A stretch of 64,000 nucleotides of DNA, taken from assembly GCA_938001865.1 (NCBI GenBank), contig CALLAW010000033.1:1-64000 (forward strand), read 5' to 3'. Positions 37,844-47,590 of the stretch are shown in pieces; position 1 is the stretch's first letter, and the number at the start of each line of letters is the position of its first letter. The DNA comes from an uncultured Saprospiraceae bacterium. GTDB lineage: Bacteria > Bacteroidota > Bacteroidia > Chitinophagales > Saprospiraceae. The translations under genes were made by a program, and so were the position numbers. The notes below the pieces were generated by a model that saw only the letters and a program-made list of their open reading frames with translations, ran no database searches and had not been told where the DNA came from.

Positions 37844-38542
37844 CTACTTGGTGCTGACGTTACCAAATAGATCTATGATTTCAATAAAAGGTGATGTAGA
37901 CATCCCACCTGGATTGAGACCTGGTTGTCCCTCAGGAATCACCAAGCCAAGGTTAGCATAGTAATCAACCCAGATGTCAAATGTCTTACCAGTTCCAGGA
38001 TCAACGAAGGTCATTGGCTTAAGTTCAAAGAGAGGAGTCCCTTCATTGGCATTCTTAAAAGCCCAATAGATGAGCTCCGAACAATAGTAACTATCATTAT
38101 TGATATCAAAGACTTCATCGTAGGATTTACCAAGGAGTGCCTTACTTTCAGCTATTGCAGACGGGATGAGATTTCTGTATTGTGGCTTGAGTCTAGCTTG
38201 TATTACTTTGGGATTTCCCTGTAGGTCTAACTGTCTATTGAGAAATGTATCGATTGGAGTTATGATTACTCCGTCTCCATTTGCCTCAATGACTACATTG
38301 TGTCCAGATTCGCTAGTCACTACCATCCCTACATGCGAGAGATTGGAATTGTTATACCCGGTTGTTACCTTCTCTATCGCATCACAGAATGGTCCACAAT
38401 CCAAATCTTGAAACAGAATATCTCCGTCTTGAAACTGCATTACATTTGGCTGGACCACAGCGTGCCTCACCTTGCTTGTACAACTCCATAGAGTGCCAAT
38501 CACCGTGTACAATATCAATATCTGCGAAAGTCTGTAACCCAC
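37844..38542 (-). CDS. YiiX/NlpC-P60-like lipoprotein (permuted papain-like fold)
   Basis: The 232-residue protein has a lipoprotein signal with LWSC at residues 18-21. The segment DGDILFQDL, then SHVGMVV, and later SYYCSELIYWAF give the His and Cys of the permuted NlpC/P60 (YiiX/YebB, formerly DUF830) family. These are thought to be amidases or acyl-linkage hydrolases acting on cell-wall or lipid substrates. It lies head-to-tail behind the Calx-beta gene with a 16-base gap and may share its transcript. The substrate is unknown. Confidence 0.75.
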   Translation of the reverse strand: MGYRLSQILILYTVIGTLWSCTSKVRHAVVQPNVMQFQDGDILFQDLDCGPFCDAIEKVTTGYNNSNLSHVGMVVTSESGHNVVIEANGDGVIITPIDTFLNRQLDLQGNPKVIQARLKPQYRNLIPSAIAESKALLGKSYDEVFDINNDSYYCSELIYWAFKNANEGTPLFELKPMTFVDPGTGKTFDIWVDYYANLGLVIPEGQPGLNPGGMSTSPFIEIIDLFGNVSTK

Positions 38543-38558
38543 CTCTATTATTATTCAA

Positions 38559-39785
38559 TTAATCTGGACAGGAAACACTTACTGTATTGAGACTCCCATC
38601 ATTCTGCACCACTATCACCCAACAGTCACCATTGTTTGACTGTACGATGATCCCAGAGTAGAGTTTATTGACATAAATGTAATCTTGAAACTCAGCTACT
38701 TGTGAGATTGTCGTCTCAGGATCGCAGACATCTCCTAACCCATCTCCATCAAAATCTTCTTGAAACTCATTGGCTGTATCTGGACAGTTATCGATAGAGT
38801 TCTCCACTCCGTCATCATCGTCATCGTCATTATCTACAATGACAATTGTAGTGGCATAGTCCACACCAATGACAGCATTCCCTCCGCTAACACTTATAAC
38901 CTCGAAGGTGACACTCTCATCTGACTCAGCGAGTACGTCATCTATCGGCGTAAATGTAAAGCATTGATCACTTGTGCTATTTGCAGGAAATGTAAATGAT
39001 TGCACCCATGGTATACTCGCATAGTCTACTCCATTAGTTGCAGTACTTGATAGATTGATCCTCTGGACATCAACACTTACAGTTCCATCCACTTCAGAGT
39101 TGAGACTGAGGCATACCTGGATACTTGAGTCGTCCTCTGCTACCATAGAGTTATCAGCACTGAACTGGACTTGAATATACTCGACCTTAATATCGATGGT
39201 ATGTGTCTCAGATTGATTACCACACTCATCCATAGTAAATACTTCAAAGTACTCGTGAGAGTCACACTCTAGGATCGAGATGTCTGGGATGACATTTAAC
39301 TCGACCTGGCCACTACAGTTATCATCTTCTACGGTCAAGGTGTAGTTATCATTGATGAGTTCCTGCAATCCTTCGATATTGCCATCACTATCACAGTAGA
39401 GCACATGACTCATCATACTCGGTGGATCGAGGTTGGGTGGTGTCAAGTCCTCAATGGTGACGTTCCCAAATGTAAAGTCCGAATCTCCACATGCATCAGT
39501 TACTGTAAATTCTACGATAATATTACCAAAGCAATCTTGGATTGTCTCTCCACTGTAGTCATGTGACCAGACTTCGTCCACTGGATCACAATCTGATGTC
39601 ACGGTGACTGCTGAGAGGTAATCATCGATCCAGTCATAGACCAATTGTGTATCATAGCCTTCGGGACTATCATTACACTCTATATTGAGGTCTTCAGGAT
39701 AAATGTCTATCAGTATAGCGGCATGGACGTCGCCAATCCAAAGGATGGAGATTGCAAAGAATAGAGTGAAGAATATCTCTTTCAT
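38559..39785 (-). CDS. Secreted Calx-beta/thrombospondin type 3 repeat protein
   Basis: I start at the ATG at 39785 (MKEIFFTLFF), which opens directly into a signal peptide ending VHA; the frame extends 17 codons further without signal character. The 408-residue product has HYR-like N-terminal modules with paired Cys (about 25-200), a Calx-beta domain (about 210-320, with NGVDYASIP and DVLAESDESVTFEVISV), and a Ca-binding TSP3 repeat (DDDGVENSIDNCPDTAN, DFDGDGLGDVCD). It has no T9SS tail, and the last residues are VSCPD. Probably an exported surface protein. Function unknown. Confidence 0.7.
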   Translation of the reverse strand: MKEIFFTLFFAISILWIGDVHAAILIDIYPEDLNIECNDSPEGYDTQLVYDWIDDYLSAVTVTSDCDPVDEVWSHDYSGETIQDCFGNIIVEFTVTDACGDSDFTFGNVTIEDLTPPNLDPPSMMSHVLYCDSDGNIEGLQELINDNYTLTVEDDNCSGQVELNVIPDISILECDSHEYFEVFTMDECGNQSETHTIDIKVEYIQVQFSADNSMVAEDDSSIQVCLSLNSEVDGTVSVDVQRINLSSTATNGVDYASIPWVQSFTFPANSTSDQCFTFTPIDDVLAESDESVTFEVISVSGGNAVIGVDYATTIVIVDNDDDDDDGVENSIDNCPDTANEFQEDFDGDGLGDVCDPETTISQVAEFQDYIYVNKLYSGIIVQSNNGDCWVIVVQNDGSLNTVSVSCPD

Positions 39786-39933
39786 AATTGTGTGTTGATT
39801 ATCCAAAGATAACGATTTTCCATAGGAATCTAGCACTACATCTCAACAGTGTAGGATTGAATTACGGTTCACTCGACTCATCTAGACATCAGCAAAATGT
39901 ATCGTTTGGCTTTATCGCTAACCGAAGAAAGCC

Positions 39934-39941
39934 TACATTTG
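39934..39941 (+). promoter_or_regulatory. Putative -7 box of trkA-trkH (TACATTTG)
   Basis: TACATTTG matches TAnnTTTG, 63 bases upstream of the trkA ATG. A TTTG is present upstream but about 25 bases away, so the -33 element is not ideal. Confidence 0.35.
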
Positions 39942-40004
39942 TGGCTTTGTGACATTTACCTAGAGTAAGACTCATCAGGTATCATTGTCAAATGATCGCC
40001 AATT

Positions 40005-41345
40005 ATGAAAATCATTATCGCAGGAGCTGGATCCGTGGGTTATCACCTCGCAAAACTCCTCTCAAGAGAAAATCAAGATATCTCCATTATCGATAGTGAT
40101 GATGATGTACTTGATTATGTCAGAGACAAGCTTGATGTCATGACTATCTCGGGCAATGCTACCTCACTTCATGTCATGGAAGAGGCGGAGGTAGGAAGTG
40201 CTGATCTCTTCATCGCTGTCACGACGAGTGAAGACACCAATATGTTGACAGCAATACTTGCTAAGCAGAAAGGAGCTAAAAAGACCATTGCTAGAGTGGC
40301 CAATTCTGAATTTCTCTCGGCTAAACAGAAAGAGTATTTCTGCAAGATTGGAATAGACACTTTGATCTCTCCTACTCAATTAGCTGCCTTGGAGATAAAG
40401 CGACTCATCAAAAGAGCATCACTCACCGATAGTTTTGACTTCGAAGAAGGACGATTGAGTATCGTAGGGTTCTCAATAGATGCACTCTCTAACTTGATCG
40501 GTAAGACAGTCGCAGAGATCAATGAGGGTAATAGCGAATTTACCTACAGAGGTGTGGCGATACTCAGAGATCACCAGACTATTATACCTAGGGGAAGCAC
40601 TCACCTCTACAAGGGTGATCACCTCTACCTCAGTCTCAAGACTAAGGATATTGATAAGGCTATGCCATTCCTTGGCAAGCAAAGCAAGAAGATCAAAAAT
40701 GTAATGATCATCGGAGACACCCCTCTCAGCCTCCGTACCGCTGAGCTCTTGCAGGATATCTATAATGTCTCTGTATTGATGCCGAGCAAAGAGATTGGCA
40801 AGCAGTTTCTCAAGACACTTAACAACTGTCTCGTCTCTATTGGTGATCCCAGTAACAAGGAATTCTTAGAGTCAGAGGGAATCGAAAGAATGGATGCCTT
40901 CGTTGCCTTGACGCCTAACTCTGAGATCAATATCCTGACAAGTCTCCTAGCAGAAGAAAGTGGTGTCTACAAGACGATAGCACAGGTCAATAATGACGTC
41001 TATACTCATATCTCTCAAAATATTGGAGTAGATACGATTATCAATAAGAGGATCATCGCCGCAAATAATATTTTCAGATTTGTCCGTAAAGGGAAGGTAG
41101 AGGCAATCGCTACGCTACATGGTGTAGATGCTGAGATTATAGAATTCAAAATCACAGAACAAGGAAGACTTACTCAACTCTCACTCGGAGAACTCAATCT
41201 CCCTCATACGTGTATCGTTGCTGGTGTGATTAGAGGTCACTCCACTCTCATTCCTGGTGGTGACTTCGTGATGAATCTGGGAGATAAAGTAATCATCTTC
41301 GTCCTACCGGAAGCAATCAAAACTGTAGAAGAAATCTTCAAGTAA
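40005..41345 (+). CDS. trkA: Trk potassium uptake regulatory protein TrkA
   Basis: The 446-residue protein is the cytoplasmic NAD(H)-binding gating subunit of Trk K+ transport. It contains two RCK units, each an N-terminal Rossmann fold plus a C-terminal TrkA-C domain. The first shows GAGSVGYHLAKLL (7-19) and IDSDDDVLDYV. The second, starting near residue 232 (KNVMIIGDTPLSLRTAELL), has lost the Gly-rich loop, as is common. Its stop codon overlaps the trkH start by one base (TAATG), so the two genes are translationally coupled. Confidence 0.95.
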   Translation: MKIIIAGAGSVGYHLAKLLSRENQDISIIDSDDDVLDYVRDKLDVMTISGNATSLHVMEEAEVGSADLFIAVTTSEDTNMLTAILAKQKGAKKTIARVANSEFLSAKQKEYFCKIGIDTLISPTQLAALEIKRLIKRASLTDSFDFEEGRLSIVGFSIDALSNLIGKTVAEINEGNSEFTYRGVAILRDHQTIIPRGSTHLYKGDHLYLSLKTKDIDKAMPFLGKQSKKIKNVMIIGDTPLSLRTAELLQDIYNVSVLMPSKEIGKQFLKTLNNCLVSIGDPSNKEFLESEGIERMDAFVALTPNSEINILTSLLAEESGVYKTIAQVNNDVYTHISQNIGVDTIINKRIIAANNIFRFVRKGKVEAIATLHGVDAEIIEFKITEQGRLTQLSLGELNLPHTCIVAGVIRGHSTLIPGGDFVMNLGDKVIIFVLPEAIKTVEEIFK

Positions 41346-42808
41346 TGTCTATCAACTTCCCAATCATCATCAAGGTTATCGGTGCCATTTCGTTTTGTAT
41401 AGGGGCATTGATGCTGATTCCTCTTGTGGTTGCATTCACCTATGACATCAACTCATGTAGAGGACTATTCTACGCATCACTTATTGGTATCATTATAGGA
41501 GCATTGCTCTTTGCCAGTACTCGTACTGCCAGTCCCAAACTCGGTAAGAGAGAAGGTTACCTCATCGTATCGATTGGGTGGCTTACGGCAGGTATCATTA
41601 GTGCTCTTCCCTACCTACTCACAGACTTGGGCATTACACTCTACGATAGCGTCTTCGAGAGTATCTCTGGGATGACTACTACAGGTGCTACGATATTCAC
41701 CGATATCGAAGCCCTACCATCTGGGATCATGCTCTGGCGGAGTATGACTCAGTGGATTGGGGGGATGGGGATCATAGTGTTGACTGTAGCGATCTTTCCA
41801 CTCCTAGGGATTGGAGGTGTCGAGCTCTTCGTCGCTGAGTCTCCAGGACCGACATCCAATAAGATACACCCAAGAATCAAGGAAACAGCCAAGCGACTTT
41901 GGCTGCTCTACCTAGGCATCTCACTCCTGATTATCATTACACTAAGGCTCTTGGGTATGACGACATTTGATGCGATCAATCATGGGTTGACAACTGTCGC
42001 TACTGGAGGCTTCTCTACTAAGAATGCAAGTATGGCAGCCTTTGGTCCAGCGATTCAATATTGTGTACTATTCTTCATGTTTGTGGCAGGGATCAACTAC
42101 TCTCTGATCTATGCTGGCATCCAAGGAAAATTATCTAAGGTATGGCAAAGTGATGAATTCAAAGCGTATCTAGGTCTGGTATCCCTGTCTATCTTAATCG
42201 TTACCTCTGTCAAACTCTACCATACCGACATCGGCATAGAGAAGGCATTTAGAGATGGTGCATTCCATGTGGTATCTCTCATCACTACTACCGGATATGT
42301 CTCAGCAGACTATACACTTTGGCATCCGTCGCTGACAGTATTCTGCTTCGTGCTGCTCTTCGCAGGGGCTTGTGCAGGCTCTACTGCGGGCGGTATTAAG
42401 ATAGTAAGGCATATGGTATTTGCCAAAAATTCAATCTTAGAATTCAAACGAATCCTTCATCCCAATGGACTGATTAGATTGAGGATTGACAATCAACTCG
42501 TAGCGCCGAGGATACTTACACACGTCTTAGTCTTCCTCTTGCTCTACCTTGCGATCTTTGCAATTGGTACAGTGATCATGACATTCATGATCCCCAATGT
42601 ACACCAACCATTGTTGACATCAGCAGGCGCAGTGGCGACCTCGCTGGGAAATGTCGGACCAGCTATCGGAGGTTTAGGACCACAGGACAACTTTGCTCAC
42701 TTACCCGCTGTAGCTAAAGTCTTTTTGAGCTTCATCATGCTACTCGGAAGACTGGAGTTATTCTCAATCCTCATCCTATTTTCTCCTTACTTCTGGAAGA
42801 GTAATTAA
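41345..42808 (+). CDS. trkH: Trk potassium uptake membrane protein TrkH
   Basis: The 487-residue membrane protein has four M-P-M repeats with the K+ selectivity-filter motifs TTTGATIF, TVATGGFST, TTTGYVSAD and LGNVGPAIG. It forms the channel-like pore gated by TrkA encoded immediately upstream. Length and topology are those of TrkH/TrkG. Confidence 0.95.
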   Translation: MSINFPIIIKVIGAISFCIGALMLIPLVVAFTYDINSCRGLFYASLIGIIIGALLFASTRTASPKLGKREGYLIVSIGWLTAGIISALPYLLTDLGITLYDSVFESISGMTTTGATIFTDIEALPSGIMLWRSMTQWIGGMGIIVLTVAIFPLLGIGGVELFVAESPGPTSNKIHPRIKETAKRLWLLYLGISLLIIITLRLLGMTTFDAINHGLTTVATGGFSTKNASMAAFGPAIQYCVLFFMFVAGINYSLIYAGIQGKLSKVWQSDEFKAYLGLVSLSILIVTSVKLYHTDIGIEKAFRDGAFHVVSLITTTGYVSADYTLWHPSLTVFCFVLLFAGACAGSTAGGIKIVRHMVFAKNSILEFKRILHPNGLIRLRIDNQLVAPRILTHVLVFLLLYLAIFAIGTVIMTFMIPNVHQPLLTSAGAVATSLGNVGPAIGGLGPQDNFAHLPAVAKVFLSFIMLLGRLELFSILILFSPYFWKSN

Positions 42809-42886
42809 GGTTGAGGTTGTAGCGATGGTCTATTAATATTTCTATGATCAATAATCGACCTAAAGAGAGAAAGACTCCAATGTGCT

Positions 42887-45064
42887 CTACAACTTCTCTA
42901 ACACAAACTCGGTCATCTTGGTATACAGATGTAGTCTCGCATTATCACCATAGATCCCATGATTACGATTCGTATAGAAGTATGTATCGAATTGTTTATT
43001 AGCTCCAATCAAAGCGTTGGCCATCTCTGCAGTATTCTGAAAGTGGACATTATCGTCTGCCATCCCATGTATGAGTAGGTAGTTTCCTTTGAGTCGATCA
43101 ACAAAGTGAATCGGGCTATTATCATCAAATCCATCTTTGTTTTCGCTATAAGTACGCATATATCTTTCGGTATAGATGCTATCGTACCACTTCCAGTTAG
43201 TCACTGGGGCTACTGCTATTGCTGCTTTGAAGACATCATTTCCTTTGAGCAGACACAGACTACTCATATAACCTCCGTACGACCATCCAAATATCCCAAT
43301 ACGACTAGCATCAGTATACTTAAGCCCTCCTAAGTAGCGAGCAGCATCGATTTGATCCTCAGTCTCATACTTCCCGAGTTGCATATAAGTCATCTTCTTG
43401 AACTCTTCTCCTCTGCCACCAGTACCTCTATTATCAACAACAGCAATCAGATATCCAAGACTCGCTAAGTGTTGGAACCACCAATAGTTTTGACCCTTCC
43501 AAGCATCAGTCACTTGCTGACTACCAGGCCCTCCGTATAGAAACATGAAGACAGGATACTCATTGCTCTCATCAAAGTTTTTTGGCTTGATCATATAGCC
43601 ATTGAGCTCGACTCCAGTCGACTGGGTAAATGTAAAAAACTCCGCTGGCTGAGTACCTACACTCGATTGAATCTTGGACATCTCGGCATTGTCTTCTATG
43701 ACTCTCACCACTTCGCCCTGACGGTCATGGACAGTATATGTTGGCGCTGTATTGATGGTACTCAGTGTGTTGACAAAGTAATCGTAGGTACTACTGAACT
43801 GTGCTGAGTTAGTCCCCTTCATTGGCGTCAGACAAGTTTTCTGACCACTTTCGATATTGACTCTATAGACCTTTTTCTCCAAGGCAGTATCCCCTATAGA
43901 CCTGTAATAGATATCACCATTAGAGACATCCATACCTTGGTAGGCTACCACGTCAGTATTGCCAGTCGTGAGAGCTTTCACCTCATTACCTTTCATATCA
44001 TAGAGATAGATATGATTATATCCACTCTTCTCACTCGTCCAGATGAAGCCTTCCCCATCCTTGGTAAATGTCAAGTCATCTGTAATATCTATGAAATACT
44101 TATTCGTCTCGTTCAAGAGTGCTTTGACCTTACCTTTCTTACGGTTAGCAAGGTAGAGAGTGAGGTCATTTTGATGTCGATTGAGATGGAAGACACAGAG
44201 CTCATCTGGGTCCTCTGTCCACTTGAGCCTAGGGATATACATCTCAGGATCTTCAGCAAGGTCAACCTTGACAGTTTGCTTCTTAGCAAGGTTGTAGATA
44301 TGTGCAGATACTGTGGCATTCTGCTCACCTACCTTCGGATATTTGAATGTCTGATAGACTGGATACATCTTATCATAGTGGAGTGTCATGGTAAATTCCT
44401 TGACGGCAGTCTCATCAAACTTCATGTAAGCGAGACTTGTACCATCTGTGTTCCAAAAGAATGCCTTTGCGAAAGCAAACTCCTCTTCATAGACCCAGTC
44501 TGCAGCTCCATTGATGATTGCATTGGATTTTCCATCAAAGGTGATTTGAGTAATGGTATTTGATTTGAGATCTTTGATATAGACATTATTCTGAAAGACG
44601 AATGCTACTTGCTCTGCAGTAGGACTCAGGGTCGCATACTGGATCTGCCCCTTATCGTAGACTTGTGTGAGCTGCTTTGACTCGAGGTCAAATAAATAAT
44701 AATCAGCGAAATAACTACGGCGATAAAGTGACTTGACATTATCGGTAATGAAGAGCTTAGATTCATTGTCTACAAGCTCATACGAGCCAAACTGACCATC
44801 AAATCCAGCAACATCCTTATACTTAGACGAATCCCAAATGACATCAACCATACTCCCTGTTGTCAAGTCATACTTGACTATCTGATCGTCTTCTTTGCGG
44901 CTATAATGTTTGCCATCAGCCATAAATGTAAAGCCAGGCACACGATTGTATGCATAGCTATAGTCCTTCCAGAGACCCTCTAGGGAAATGGAATCTTGGC
45001 TAGAGAGGCTAAATGTTAACAATACTGTTATCGATATCAGTAAAGAGAGCTTAGGAAATTTCAT
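42887..45064 (-). CDS. S9 family peptidase, dipeptidyl peptidase IV type
   Basis: The 725-residue protein has an N-terminal signal peptide (to about residue 22), an eight-bladed beta-propeller (DPPIV_N) and a C-terminal alpha/beta-hydrolase domain. The catalytic Ser is in GWSYGGYMS, the Asp in MADDNVHFQ and the His in NRNHGIY. The substrate-binding double Glu motif EEEFAFAKAF is present near residue 190, as in true DPP-IV enzymes, which remove X-Pro dipeptides. It is likely periplasmic and involved in peptide use. It stands alone, with its own promoter-like sequence upstream. Confidence 0.93.
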   Translation of the reverse strand: MKFPKLSLLISITVLLTFSLSSQDSISLEGLWKDYSYAYNRVPGFTFMADGKHYSRKEDDQIVKYDLTTGSMVDVIWDSSKYKDVAGFDGQFGSYELVDNESKLFITDNVKSLYRRSYFADYYLFDLESKQLTQVYDKGQIQYATLSPTAEQVAFVFQNNVYIKDLKSNTITQITFDGKSNAIINGAADWVYEEEFAFAKAFFWNTDGTSLAYMKFDETAVKEFTMTLHYDKMYPVYQTFKYPKVGEQNATVSAHIYNLAKKQTVKVDLAEDPEMYIPRLKWTEDPDELCVFHLNRHQNDLTLYLANRKKGKVKALLNETNKYFIDITDDLTFTKDGEGFIWTSEKSGYNHIYLYDMKGNEVKALTTGNTDVVAYQGMDVSNGDIYYRSIGDTALEKKVYRVNIESGQKTCLTPMKGTNSAQFSSTYDYFVNTLSTINTAPTYTVHDRQGEVVRVIEDNAEMSKIQSSVGTQPAEFFTFTQSTGVELNGYMIKPKNFDESNEYPVFMFLYGGPGSQQVTDAWKGQNYWWFQHLASLGYLIAVVDNRGTGGRGEEFKKMTYMQLGKYETEDQIDAARYLGGLKYTDASRIGIFGWSYGGYMSSLCLLKGNDVFKAAIAVAPVTNWKWYDSIYTERYMRTYSENKDGFDDNSPIHFVDRLKGNYLLIHGMADDNVHFQNTAEMANALIGANKQFDTYFYTNRNHGIYGDNARLHLYTKMTEFVLEKL

Positions 45065-45165
45065 GGATACTTAATTATTAAAAAATGATTACTGCTGCTG
45101 CTAAATTAGTCAAAATATGTGTACCAATATCCTCAACAGAATCAATAGCACTCATAGACCTTTTT

Positions 45166-45197
45166 CAAAATTACAAATCTTGAACACAACAAGACAA
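45166..45197 (-). promoter_or_regulatory. Putative promoter of the S9 peptidase gene
   Basis: Minus-strand TAATTTTG (45166-45173) fits TAnnTTTG, and a TTG (45195-45197) lies 21 bases upstream, a normal -33/-7 spacing for Bacteroidota. The leader would be about 95 bases. Confidence 0.4.
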
Positions 45198-45338
45198 TTT
45201 TACATCAAATCACAATGATCAGCATTTTCTGCCTTGACAAAAAAAACATTGGTAAAGATTACTTTCAATTTAAAGAGTCTAAAGACATCCCTATCTTTGG
45301 GTGATAGTTCTGAGCTATCATACCAAAATAAGACTTCA

Positions 45339-45944
45339 ATGGAAAACCCAATCGAACACAAGCAGACTCTAGATCAACCACAGCATCTACCACTTATCGA
45401 CTACCTCAAAGTCTTTGGAGCATACTGTTTGAGACCGACACATCGAGATCCAGAGATCAATGCACCTCTCTACTCTAATCAGAATCTTATTGGAGGCTTT
45501 TTTGTGCTTTTTTTGATGTATATGTTATTGATGGCGGGGATGTCTTCTCTCTTAGGACTTGATGACATCCCACATGCGATGACCGAGATGGAGCTGGAGC
45601 TTACGCCATTGATGTTATTCTTCGTTGCAGTCATCCTTGCACCGATTATAGAAGAAGCACTCTTCAGATATCCTCTCAAGTGGTTTACTCGCTACTTTGC
45701 CATAGCATTCTATCTCTTCACACTAGGATTTGCGGCACTGCATATCTTCAACTTCACCCTTGGTGCTGAGGACTATTGGAAGATGCCATTTTTGGTGATA
45801 CCACAATTAATCCTTGGTTTCTACCTAGGGTTTGTGAGGATGCAATTTAGCTGGCCTCATAGTGTCATGATTCATGCATTGAACAATCTCATCCCAACTT
45901 GCATGCTCCTCATCGCTCAAGCAATGGGGATAGAGATGATGTAA
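45339..45944 (+). CDS. CPBP family intramembrane metalloprotease
   Basis: From the ATG at 45339 (MENPIEHKQ) the product is 201 residues; the frame is open another 35 codons upstream, but that part is low-complexity and lacks homology character. Hydrophobic segments carry the CPBP (Abi/CAAX protease) motifs: EEALFR with the paired Glu and Arg, a His in FAALHIFNF and a second in MIHALNNLIP. Family members are membrane proteases or bacteriocin-immunity-like proteins. The substrate is unknown. It is convergent with the small barrel gene at 45962. Confidence 0.8.
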   Translation: MENPIEHKQTLDQPQHLPLIDYLKVFGAYCLRPTHRDPEINAPLYSNQNLIGGFFVLFLMYMLLMAGMSSLLGLDDIPHAMTEMELELTPLMLFFVAVILAPIIEEALFRYPLKWFTRYFAIAFYLFTLGFAALHIFNFTLGAEDYWKMPFLVIPQLILGFYLGFVRMQFSWPHSVMIHALNNLIPTCMLLIAQAMGIEMM

Positions 45945-45961
45945 CTCTAGAGCCACCGCGA

Positions 45962-46495
45962 CTATTCAGATCGTGATTTTTTGAAGAGCTGACCTTCGAA
46001 TGCATAGACACCAACTAGAGCAGCTGTACTCCACCCACTTGTCAGGGATAGACTCGACTCTGACACAGATAGACTAGGCAATATCTCTATCCCGATGATA
46101 AAATCATCATTAACAGTGTAGTTCAATCCTACGATATAACTCAAAGTCACCCGAATGAAAGAAATATCCCCTCCAGTCGAACTATCAACTATCGAGGTAA
46201 AAACCCCGAACTCTGGACCAGTCACCATCTTTAATTTTGGGTTGATACTCCTTCGTTTTTCAAGTCCTAGAGAGAGGCCAAACTGCACAGATTCTGAAAA
46301 ATCATTTAAATTTATTCCTGAGGTAAAATTCCTTATCCTCCAATACTTATTTTCATTTCTATGTTTCTTATAGATGAAGGAGAAGTCTCTCAGACTATTC
46401 AACCTCAGACCTACCTCGTGACTGGGAGATGATTGACCACTTAGATCCAAAGTAAACATAAATACTAATGCGAGTAATGTAATTAGATATTTCAT
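45962..46495 (-). CDS. Small hypothetical outer-membrane-like protein
   Basis: The 177-residue protein has a signal peptide ending DLSGQ about residue 21. Amphipathic strands follow (EVGLRLNS, SVQFGLSLGLEKR, RVTLSYIVGLNYTV, FIIGIEILPSLSV), a pattern like a small eight-stranded barrel. I recognise no family. It is monocistronic, with its 3' end facing the CPBP gene. Confidence 0.6.
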   Translation of the reverse strand: MKYLITLLALVFMFTLDLSGQSSPSHEVGLRLNSLRDFSFIYKKHRNENKYWRIRNFTSGINLNDFSESVQFGLSLGLEKRRSINPKLKMVTGPEFGVFTSIVDSSTGGDISFIRVTLSYIVGLNYTVNDDFIIGIEILPSLSVSESSLSLTSGWSTAALVGVYAFEGQLFKKSRSE

Positions 46496-46595
46496 AAGAT
46501 GTGTTATTTTACACTCAATATAGCTTATTCTCTATTGCATGACATCATAATGGAAGCAATTCATTCCCAAAAATATTACTAAACTTCAAAACCTC

Positions 46596-47069
46596 ATGTT
46601 AGATAAAATCTGGAAAAAAATGCTCCTTGGGGCAATTATATGCTTTGCATTGGGCACTGCATCTGGACTCAGTACTGTCAGTGAAATAGGCTCATGGTAT
46701 CAAACTCTAAACAAACCTTCATGGAATCCTCCATCTTGGATATTCGGACCAATGTGGACTACATTGTACATCATGATTGGATGTGCCATAGGGAGGATCT
46801 GGCATCTCTTACCATCAACGAGTCGCAAGTCAGCTATTGGTCTATTCATAGCACAGTTTGTCCTCAATCTTGCTTGGTCACCAGTGTTCTTCGGACTACA
46901 TCAGATAGGTCTAGCACTAGTGATCATTATCGTGCTCGTAATCGGGATCATCCTTACGATTAAGGCATTCAATCAGTTAGATAAGACTGCAGCACTGCTC
47001 ATGATCCCTTATTTGATCTGGGTGAGCTTTGCTACATTTCTCAACTATACTATCTACACATTAAACTAA
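46596..47069 (+). CDS. tspO: TspO/MBR family tryptophan-rich sensory protein
   Basis: The 157-residue protein has five transmembrane helices and the family core: WYQTLNKPSWNPPSWIFGPMWTTLYIMIG in the first third and the NLAWSPVFFGLHQIGLALV stretch. TspO proteins bind porphyrins and take part in stress or photooxidative responses. It lies 27 bases before msrB on the same strand, so a shared oxidative-stress transcript is plausible. Confidence 0.95.
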   Translation: MLDKIWKKMLLGAIICFALGTASGLSTVSEIGSWYQTLNKPSWNPPSWIFGPMWTTLYIMIGCAIGRIWHLLPSTSRKSAIGLFIAQFVLNLAWSPVFFGLHQIGLALVIIIVLVIGIILTIKAFNQLDKTAALLMIPYLIWVSFATFLNYTIYTLN

Positions 47070-47096
47070 GTCTCCGACTTATCGGTTATACTACGC

Positions 47097-47474
47097 ATGA
47101 GTGATAACAATTATAATAAACTTACGCCAGAGGAGGCACATGTCATCCTCAACAAAGGAACAGAACGACCATTTACCGGCGAGTATGATAAGCATACAGA
47201 ATCTGGTATGTATGTGTGTAGACAGTGTGAAACCCCTCTCTACACTTCAACTGACAAGTTTGATAGTGGATGCGGTTGGCCAGCATTTGATGATGAGATA
47301 GCTGGTGCAGTCAAGCGAGTGACTGATGCCGATGGTCGGAGGACCGAGATCGTGTGCAATACTTGTGATGGACACCTTGGACATGTCTTCATAGGTGAGC
47401 GGTTGACTACTAAGAATACAAGACACTGTGTCAATTCGATCTCACTTAAGTTTGTGAAATCATCAGAGATATAA
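47097..47474 (+). CDS. msrB: Peptide-methionine (R)-S-oxide reductase MsrB
   Basis: The 125-residue enzyme reduces methionine-R-sulfoxide in proteins. The motifs are complete: [22 protein letters not shown], the zinc Cys pairs CRQC and [19 protein letters not shown] and the catalytic Cys in TRHCVNS. Length and start are standard for a stand-alone cytosolic MsrB. It follows tspO closely. Confidence 0.97.
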   Translation: MSDNNYNKLTPEEAHVILNKGTERPFTGEYDKHTESGMYVCRQCETPLYTSTDKFDSGCGWPAFDDEIAGAVKRVTDADGRRTEIVCNTCDGHLGHVFIGERLTTKNTRHCVNSISLKFVKSSEI

Positions 47475-47590
47475 GTACTCCTATCCTTTGGAGTAAAAGT
47501 ATCTCCCTCTCAATGTAAATACTCTCAACATGTCGCAAAGGTCATAGTGAAATAAGTGAAGGCATCACTAAATCACTAAAACACTAAATC

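Noticed and set aside
43937-44563. 208-codon plus-strand frame inside the S9 peptidase gene
   Set aside because: Antisense shadow of a conserved propeller region; no independent protein features.
47476-47495. TACTCC/GGAGTA hairpin after msrB
   Set aside because: Only a 6-bp stem, and no T tract follows on either strand, so it cannot be supported as a terminator.
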